Source: VGEM01 sp033764265 (GTDB taxonomy: Bacteria; Pseudomonadota; Alphaproteobacteria; Rhodospirillales; Rhodospirillaceae). From it: a stretch of 10,433 bases of DNA. The stretch lies in NCBI GenBank assembly GCA_033764265.1, contig JANRJB010000274.1:1-10433 (forward strand), given 5' to 3'. This document shows positions 5,951-10,433 of this stretch, piece after piece. Position 1 is the first letter of the stretch. Every line of letters starts with the position of its first letter. The notes under the pieces are model-generated. The model was given only the letters and a program-made list of their open reading frames with translations. It made no database searches and had not been told where the DNA came from. The translations under genes were made by a program, and so were the position numbers.

Positions 5951-6762
5951 CCGCGCGCACCGACCATCATCGCCTGGGACTCACCGTCATCGGCCTGACG
6001 GCGGTGGGCTTGGTCATGCTCTACGTTCCGACGCTGGCGGTGATCGTCACGTCGTTCAACGACTCACGGCTGGCCTCGGTATGGACCGGCTTTTCGCTGC
6101 GCTGGTATGGCGAGCTGTTCGCCGACCGGCAGTTCCTGCGCGCGGCCGGGGTCAGCCTGATGGTCGCCGCGGCGTCGGCGACGCTGGCATCCGTTCTCGG
6201 AACGCTCGCGGGTCTCGTGCTGGCGCGCCAGGCGCGGTTCCGCGCGCAAGCTTTATTCGCGGGCCTGCTCGCCGCGCCTTTGGTGATGCCCGAAGTCATC
6301 ACCGGCCTGACGCTGTTGCTGCTGTTCGTGGCCATGGAACAGGCCATCGGCTGGCCCGCCGGCCGGGGCCTCGTCACCATCGTGCTCGCCCATGCCACCC
6401 TCGCCATGACCTACGTGGCGCTGGTGGTCCAGGCCCGCCTGGCGGGAATGGACCCCGCCATCGAGGAGGCCGCCGCCGACCTGGGCGCGCCGCCGGGCGC
6501 GGTGCTGGCGCGCATTACCCTGCCGCTGATCGCCCCGGCCATTGTCGCCGGCTGGCTGTTGGCGTTCGTGCTGTCGCTGGACGATCTGGTCATCGCCAGT
6601 TTCACCTCGGGCCCGCAAGCCACCACCTTGCCGATGGCGATCTTCTCCAGCGTCAGGCTGGGTGTCAGCCCCAAGGTCAACGCCCTGTCGACGCTGCTGG
6701 TGCTGGTATCCGCGGTCTGCCTCGCGCTCGCGGTCTGGATCGAGGCGCGTCGGCGGGCTTGA
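5947..6762 (+). CDS. potI: Polyamine ABC transporter permease, PotI/PotC-like
   Basis: 271 residues, near the usual PotI/PotC length of about 265-280. ATG 5947 overlaps the preceding stop (ATGA). Membrane spans are visible at LTVIGLTAVGLVMLYVPTLA, VSLMVAAASATLASVLGTLA, LLAAPLVMPEVITGLTLLLL, TIVLAHATLAMTYVALVVQA, IVAGWLLAFVLSLDDLVIAS and STLLVLVSAVCLALAVWIEA. The family's SFNDS and LRWYGELF segments follow the first span. The EAA loop is EEAAADLGAPPGAVLARITL from Glu173, better conserved than in its partner. The motif SLDDLVIASFTSGP is characteristic of PotC/PotI-type permeases. It completes the binding protein-ATPase-permease-permease order of E. coli potFGHI. The quinoprotein gene follows after 61 bp. 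Confidence 0.93.
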   Translation: MTARTDHHRLGLTVIGLTAVGLVMLYVPTLAVIVTSFNDSRLASVWTGFSLRWYGELFADRQFLRAAGVSLMVAAASATLASVLGTLAGLVLARQARFRAQALFAGLLAAPLVMPEVITGLTLLLLFVAMEQAIGWPAGRGLVTIVLAHATLAMTYVALVVQARLAGMDPAIEEAAADLGAPPGAVLARITLPLIAPAIVAGWLLAFVLSLDDLVIASFTSGPQATTLPMAIFSSVRLGVSPKVNALSTLLVLVSAVCLALAVWIEARRRA

Positions 6763-6770
6763 ACCGGGGC

Positions 6771-6782
6771 CCGCCCGGGCGG
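6771..6782. repeat. Perfect 12-bp palindrome between the permease and quinoprotein genes
   Basis: CCGCCCGGGCGG is self-complementary and lies in the 61-bp gap between potI-like and the quinoprotein gene. There is no T-run after it, so a strong terminator is unlikely and read-through is expected. It may be a chance product of base composition or a weak processing or attenuation site. Confidence 0.3.
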
Positions 6783-6823
6783 CATGCTGCACACAACGAC
6801 GGGGATGGGAAAAGGGGTACACC

Positions 6824-8782
6824 ATGTTGAACGGCCCAACGGCCCTGCGTGCGATCTGCGCCTTGGCGGTTTGCGCGCTGCCGGCCCTCGCCCAACAGGC
6901 GCCCTCGCCCGAACGTCGCGCGGACTGGCCGCGGTTCGGCAACGATGCCGGCGGCAGCCAATTTTCGCCGCTCGATCAGATCACGCCCGACAACGTGCGC
7001 AAACTTGACGTGGTCTGGGAACACCGCTCGGGCGACGTGTCGGAGAAGGGCAGCGCCACCGGCGCCACGTCGTACGAGGTGGTGCCGATCCACGCCAACG
7101 GCATGCTGTACTACTGCACGCCGCTCAATCGCGTCTTTGCGCTGGACCCGGCCACCGGCGCGGAGAAATGGGTGTTCGATCCGCACGCGCCGGGTGCGGA
7201 TGGTAAGCCCCTGATCGACAAGCCGCGCCGGGCCGGTAACTGCCGCGGGGTGGCCTATTGGGAAGCAGCCGATCCGGAGCCGGGCAAAGCCTGCGAACGC
7301 CGCGTGTTCAGGGCCGACGGCCATGGCCACACCTACGCCATCGACGCCGACACCGGCAAGCTGTGCACCGACTTTGCCGCGTACACCGACCATCCCGGCT
7401 ACGTCAGTCACTGGGACCTGGAAAGCTACGGCGAAGGCACGTCGCGCGGCATGTCCTCGCCGCCGACGGTGATCGGCGACGTGGTGGTGACCACGCAGTC
7501 CTCCAACGACGGCATCGCCAACGCCTCCGATGGCCTGGTGCGCGGCTGGGACGTCCGCACGGGGGAACTGAAGTGGTCGTTCAACCCGATCCCGGACGAC
7601 AAGCGCGACCAGACCGGCGCCGCCAACGTCTGGTCGACCACCAGCGCCGACCTCCAACGCGGGCTGGTGTTCCTGCCGACCACCAGCCCGTCGACCGACT
7701 ACTTCGGCGGCGGGCGCATGTTCGACATTCCCTACGCCGACGCGACCGTGGCGGTGTCCGCGGCCACCGGCGAGGTGGCCTGGCATTTTCAAACCGTGCG
7801 CCACGACCTGTTCGACTACGACCTGGTCGGTCACCCGCTGCTGGTCACCATCCGGAAGGACGGTCGCGACATCGACGTGGCGATCACGCAAACCAAGATG
7901 GGTTGGCTGTTCGTCAACGAGCGCGACACCGGCGCCCCGGTATGGCCGGTCGAGGAGCGGCCGGTGCCGCAGTCCGACGTGCCGGGCGAAACGTCGTCGC
8001 CGACGCAACCGGTGCCGGTGGGCATCGACGCCTTCGCCGGCCAGCACATCGACCGCGACAAGCTGTTCGGCCTGACGCCACTCGACAAGGCCTGGTGCCA
8101 AGGCGAGTTCGACACGATGCGCTACGAAGGCCTTTACACGCCGCCCAGCCTTCAAGGCACGCTGTTGTTTCCCTCGGCGCTGGGCGGTGGCAACTGGGGC
8201 GGCGCGGCGTTCGATCCCAAGTCCAACACGCTGATCATCAAGGCCGAGAACCTGGCCTCGCGCCTGAAGTTCGTGAAAAAAGACAACCCCGAGGCCGAGG
8301 ACAAGGTGCCGTCGGTGGACTACCTGACGCGGCCCCTGATCGGCACGCCCTATCGCGCGGTCGGCGAAGTGTTCATGTCGCCGCTCGGCGTTCCGTGCAC
8401 GCCGACGCCGTGGGGCACGCTGACGGCCATCGACATGGGTACCGGCAAAACCAAGTGGCAGATCCCGCTGGGATCGGTGAAAAAATACGGTGTCACCATT
8501 CCCTACGCCTGGGGCTGGGGCTCGCCCAACATCGGCGGGCCGATCGTCACCGGTGGCGGTCTGATCTTCGTCGGCGCCACCATGGACGAGAAGTTCCGCG
8601 CTCTCGAGATCGCCACCGGCAAGGAACTATGGCAGGCCAAACTGCCCGCGCCCGGCATGGCGCTGCCGATGACCTACATGGCCGACGGGCGACAGTTCGT
8701 CGTCATCGCCGCCGGCGGCAACGCCCGCGCCGAGACCGCGCTGTCCGACGCCATCGTCGCCTTCGCCCTGCCGCGGGACTGA
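6824..8782 (+). CDS. Periplasmic PQQ-dependent dehydrogenase, glucose/quinate/shikimate-type quinoprotein without membrane anchor
   Basis: 652 residues from ATG 6824 (AAGGGG 6 bases upstream). A signal peptide (MLNGPTALRAICALAVCALP) probably cleaves after Ala23 (ALA|QQ). The rest is an eight-bladed quinoprotein propeller. It opens with DWPRFGNDAGGSQFSPLDQI and shows repeated blade motifs: VFALDPATGAEKWVF, TYAIDADTGKLC, VAVSAATGEVAWHFQTV, LTAIDMGTGKTKWQIP, ALEIATGKELWQAKLP. HDLFDYD (327-333) matches the HDLWD site holding the Asp base of Gcd. Lys358 in QTKMGWLF and GGNWGG (Trp458) match other PQQ contacts. The block PVEERPVPQSDVPGETSSPTQP is typical of the glucose/quinate/shikimate group. The five N-terminal membrane helices of classic mGDH are absent, and no CxxCH heme site exists, so the electron acceptor is unclear. 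The substrate cannot be read from sequence. No pqq synthesis genes are in the window. Confidence 0.88.
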   Translation: MLNGPTALRAICALAVCALPALAQQAPSPERRADWPRFGNDAGGSQFSPLDQITPDNVRKLDVVWEHRSGDVSEKGSATGATSYEVVPIHANGMLYYCTPLNRVFALDPATGAEKWVFDPHAPGADGKPLIDKPRRAGNCRGVAYWEAADPEPGKACERRVFRADGHGHTYAIDADTGKLCTDFAAYTDHPGYVSHWDLESYGEGTSRGMSSPPTVIGDVVVTTQSSNDGIANASDGLVRGWDVRTGELKWSFNPIPDDKRDQTGAANVWSTTSADLQRGLVFLPTTSPSTDYFGGGRMFDIPYADATVAVSAATGEVAWHFQTVRHDLFDYDLVGHPLLVTIRKDGRDIDVAITQTKMGWLFVNERDTGAPVWPVEERPVPQSDVPGETSSPTQPVPVGIDAFAGQHIDRDKLFGLTPLDKAWCQGEFDTMRYEGLYTPPSLQGTLLFPSALGGGNWGGAAFDPKSNTLIIKAENLASRLKFVKKDNPEAEDKVPSVDYLTRPLIGTPYRAVGEVFMSPLGVPCTPTPWGTLTAIDMGTGKTKWQIPLGSVKKYGVTIPYAWGWGSPNIGGPIVTGGGLIFVGATMDEKFRALEIATGKELWQAKLPAPGMALPMTYMADGRQFVVIAAGGNARAETALSDAIVAFALPRD

Positions 8783-8787
8783 GGCTG

Positions 8788-8814
8788 GAGGTCCGATTCC
8801 AACATTCGGACCTC
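8788..8814. terminator. Hairpin between convergent genes, possible bidirectional terminator
   Basis: GAGGTCCGA (8788-8796) and TCGGACCTC (8806-8814) form a perfect 9-bp stem with a 9-base loop. It begins 5 bases after the quinoprotein stop and about 50 bases past the end of the opposing gene. No T-run follows on either strand, so if it ends transcription it does so as a non-canonical or processing hairpin. Confidence 0.5.
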
Positions 8815-8861
8815 GGTCCTGCGGCCAACGGGGTAGCGAATGCCAAATCCGCTCCACGAGG

Positions 8862-9227
8862 TCAGTTCGGCGCCGATGTTTCGGCGGGCTTGCCGCTGAC
8901 CAGCAGCAGCGATCCGGCCAGCGTGACGCGCTGATCGCCCGAGGCCTCGCGGCTTGCGCCATTGGACTTGATGGTGCAGGCGTCGCAGACGTTGGCGATC
9001 GTGGCGCCCGCCGCAACGGTAACGGTGCGTGATTTTCCGTCGGCAATCACGGTCACGGTTTGCGATTCCTTGCCCGAATTGACCAGATCGACGGCCGCCG
9101 CCGGATTGACGGTCAGGAGTCCGGGTACGGCCGAGACGCCCAGACAACAGATGGCCAACACGAGCCGGCCGCATGTCGAAAGCGCGCTTCGCTTCCATCG
9201 CGTGCCGGCATCAAGGAGCATGACCAT
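8862..9227 (-). CDS. Small exported protein with a CxxC motif, function unknown
   Basis: 121 residues if started at the ATG whose first base is 9227, with GGAGGG 4 bases upstream on the minus strand. In-frame ATGs at 9239 and 9221 and a TTG at 9245 are alternatives. The N terminus is basic (RWKRSALS), followed by a hydrophobic core (LVLAICCLGVSAVPGLLTV) and a likely signal-peptidase site after Ala45 (PAAA|VDL). The mature part of about 76 residues is a beta-rich domain: VDLVNSG, QTVTVIADGKSRTVTVAAGA, then CDAC (Cys81, Cys84), and RVTLAGSLLLVSG. The Cys pair could bind a metal or form a disulfide. I recall similar small periplasmic hypothetical proteins in proteobacteria but no assigned function. 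It converges with the quinoprotein gene and may have its own promoter near 9347-9376. Confidence 0.72.
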   Translation of the reverse strand: MVMLLDAGTRWKRSALSTCGRLVLAICCLGVSAVPGLLTVNPAAAVDLVNSGKESQTVTVIADGKSRTVTVAAGATIANVCDACTIKSNGASREASGDQRVTLAGSLLLVSGKPAETSAPN

Positions 9228-9319
9228 GGGTCCCTCCATTGCCAAGCCGGCGCGGGCCGTCCACGTGGCCGTGCGCCGTACCGTGGAACTGACGAAACGA
9301 AACCGGGATCAATCGAATG

Positions 9320-9334
9320 GGCCGATCATCGGCC
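9320..9334. promoter_or_regulatory. Odd palindrome GGCCGAT-C-ATCGGCC, possible operator
   Basis: Two perfect 7-bp arms around one central base lie upstream of the small exported protein gene, about 93 bases before its start. They sit just downstream of a weak promoter-like pair on the minus strand. The position and symmetry suit a dimeric repressor site; the role is inferred. Confidence 0.35.
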
Positions 9335-9346
9335 GATCCGCCACGC

Positions 9347-9376
9347 TATACAATCGCTTTTGGCCGGACAGTTCAA
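9347..9376 (-). promoter_or_regulatory. Weak sigma-70-like promoter for the small exported protein
   Basis: On the minus strand TTGAAC (9376-9371) is followed after 18 bases by TGTATA (9352-9347). The -35 box matches four of six consensus bases and the -10 box only three. This is the most AT-rich patch in the 164-bp gap between the PAS-like and small exported genes. The call is speculative. Confidence 0.25.
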
Positions 9377-9391
9377 CCGGCGGCGGCCCGC

Positions 9392-9955
9392 CTACTCGTG
9401 CGGCACGCCGGCGCCGAGGTCGATCCACCGGCCGGGGCTGACGGCGTTGACGAGCGCGATGTCGGATTTGTCTTCGACGCGGTTGATGGGGAACGTGTAG
9501 TTGACCAGGCAGGCGGCCGCATCGGGATCGGTGAGGAGCGGCAGGCTGATCGACAGGAACCGCGTCGAGGCGCCGGCGGCCGAGGTCACGATCCGCTCGG
9601 TCAGCCAGCCGCATGGCCGGCCGACCACCGCTTCGGCGCCGCGCCACAACAAATGTCGAATCTCGGGCGGATAGACGTCGAGCGCGTTTTCACCGGTCAG
9701 ATTGCGGCCGAGCGTGTTCTCGCGGTCGGTGGCGAACAGCCGCACGTACATCCGCTCCGGCGGCACCACGTCGACCAGGGCGACGCGCGGCTGAACCGCC
9801 GGGTTGGGCCGGTCGAGGAACGTGCGAATGTGCGGCGCCAGCGCGCCCGCGGCCCGCGGCAACGTCTCCCAATGCAAGAAGAATCGCTCGATCGCCAAGC
9901 GCGCATCGCGCTCGCCGCGGTCCCGTGTCTCCAAGGTCCACAGTCGCTGATCCAT
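9392..9955 (-). CDS. PAS_5-like domain protein, start uncertain
   Basis: About 187 residues from the ATG at 9955 to a TAG at 9392-9394. The pattern fits the proteobacterial PAS_5 family as I recall it: FFLHWETLPRAAGALAPHIR at the front, a strand with RVALVDVVPPERMYVRLFAT, the hallmark GRNLTGENALDVYPPEIR, then PCGWLTER and FLSISLPLLTD. Such domains are usually cytosolic and stand alone; their ligand is generally unknown. The start is weak: no Shine-Dalgarno is seen, an in-frame GTG at 9979 gives VGIDYIRPMD in front, and the frame stays open and coding-like (DADDSSARWDAYAVG) back toward the VanZ stop at 10065. The true start therefore may lie up to about 100 bases upstream. It follows the VanZ-like gene on the same strand, probably in one transcript. 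Confidence 0.62.
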   Translation of the reverse strand: MDQRLWTLETRDRGERDARLAIERFFLHWETLPRAAGALAPHIRTFLDRPNPAVQPRVALVDVVPPERMYVRLFATDRENTLGRNLTGENALDVYPPEIRHLLWRGAEAVVGRPCGWLTERIVTSAAGASTRFLSISLPLLTDPDAAACLVNYTFPINRVEDKSDIALVNAVSPGRWIDLGAGVPHE

Positions 9956-10064
9956 TGGCCGGATATAGTCGATTCCCACGGCATACGCATCCCAACGGGC
10001 GGACGAATCGTCCGCGTCCTGGTCGAGTGTCGTTAACGCTTGGCCGACCGGTCCGGTTGCCCGG

Positions 10065-10433
10065 TCAGGCCGGCACGGGCGCGGCCTGGGCGCGGTCCTG
10101 ATTGCGGTAGTGCCGCTCCAGGGCCAGCAGCGAAACGCCCAACACCAGGCACAACACTGGATCGGTGCTCTCAGCGGTGCGACCGACGATGAACATCTGC
10201 GCCACCTCAATCGCCGTCGAGTACACCAAACCGAACAGCAAGCTAAAGGCGGTGCTGCCACCGGCCTGACCGACCAGCCAGACCAGGCTGCCGTACAGAA
10301 AAACCTTCTCCAAGAACGACTGCAGATTCACCATCATCGACCCCTGTTCAAAGCCGGCGAACGGAACCATCTGGAACGAACCTTGTGCGGCCCGCAGCTC
10401 GAACGGCATCAGGCCTTGGACCGCAACGCCGGC
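10065..10433 (-). CDS. VanZ-family membrane protein, C-terminal part (5' end beyond the window)
   Basis: The minus-strand frame is open from the right edge to a TGA at 10067-10065, giving 122 visible residues. An ATG at 10409 is in frame, but codons before it (AGVAVQGL) continue the same protein, so the gene is truncated by the window. It shows the VanZ-type ending: MPFEL, PFAGFEQGSM, a first hydrophobic stretch (FLEKVFLYGSLVWLVGQAGG), a second (STAFSLLFGLVYSTAIEVAQMFI) leading into the family signature IExxQxFxxGRxxxxxD (GRTAESTDP), then a last helix (VLCLVLGVSLLAL) and a short polar tail. VanZ-like proteins are inner-membrane proteins. The enterococcal founder gives low-level teicoplanin resistance, but proteobacterial members have no firm role. 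Resistance should not be inferred here. Confidence 0.82.
   Translation of the reverse strand, partial: AGVAVQGLMPFELRAAQGSFQMVPFAGFEQGSMMVNLQSFLEKVFLYGSLVWLVGQAGGSTAFSLLFGLVYSTAIEVAQMFIVGRTAESTDPVLCLVLGVSLLALERHYRNQDRAQAAPVPA

Noticed and set aside
6677..8155. About 490-codon minus-strand open frame opposite the quinoprotein
   Set aside because: The plus-strand quinoprotein has continuous family motifs there, while the minus-strand translation has none.
9317..10036. Plus-strand open frame of 239 codons opposite the PAS_5-like gene
   Set aside because: The translation is Arg/Gly/Ala-rich without motifs, while the minus strand carries a recognisable PAS_5 pattern and codon bias.
10065..10433. 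Glycopeptide (teicoplanin) resistance gene
   Set aside because: Only the general VanZ fold is visible. No vanA-type cluster accompanies it and Gram-negative VanZ-like proteins are common without any resistance role.

Overview
This is a G+C-rich, gene-dense window (about two thirds G+C by eye) with strong GC-ending codon bias and good Shine-Dalgarno sites. A PotFGHI-type polyamine transporter, a periplasmic quinoprotein, a PAS_5-like protein and a dispersed palindromic repeat of the CCCTCACCC/GGGTGAGGG kind all point to a free-living Pseudomonadota (proteobacterium). The class cannot be settled from the sequence. Apart from one hairpin-rich repeat there is no sign of mobile DNA; no tRNA, rRNA, CRISPR array, transposase or phage gene is visible.

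Layout. Plus strand, 1-8782: the 3' part of a short-chain dehydrogenase (1-719); a carboxymuconolactone decarboxylase-family protein (819-1286) overlapping by 4 bp an acyl-CoA-dehydrogenase-fold flavin monooxygenase (1283-2626); then, 39 bp on, a complete potF-potG-potH-potI-like set (2666-6762); then, 61 bp on, a signal-peptide-bearing PQQ-dependent dehydrogenase (6824-8782). Minus strand, 8862-10433: a small exported CxxC protein (8862-9227), a PAS_5-like protein (9392 to about 9955) and the C-terminal part of a VanZ-family membrane protein that runs off the right edge (10065-10433). The two blocks converge at 8783-8861, where a 9-bp hairpin may end transcription. No gene-free stretch exceeds 200 bp.

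How the genes may work together. The transporter is a standard import system: periplasmic binding protein, ATPase, two inner-membrane permeases. Its binding protein has a Trp where putrescine-type PotF/SpuD have Phe, which suggests a spermidine-like or bulkier ligand. The genes before it (SDR, CMD-family protein, two-component-type flavin monooxygenase oxygenase subunit) look like a ring-oxidation or aromatic catabolic module, and the gene after it oxidises an alcohol or sugar-type substrate in the periplasm. All are co-oriented with short gaps, so a combined uptake-and-oxidation locus is a reasonable inference but not proven.

The most unusual structure is a roughly 110-120 bp three-stem palindromic element (about 3819-3940) inside the transporter operon, between the binding-protein and ATPase genes. 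It is well placed to set the ratio of the two by mRNA processing or attenuation. I do not see a clear-cut unknown defence or mobile system here.
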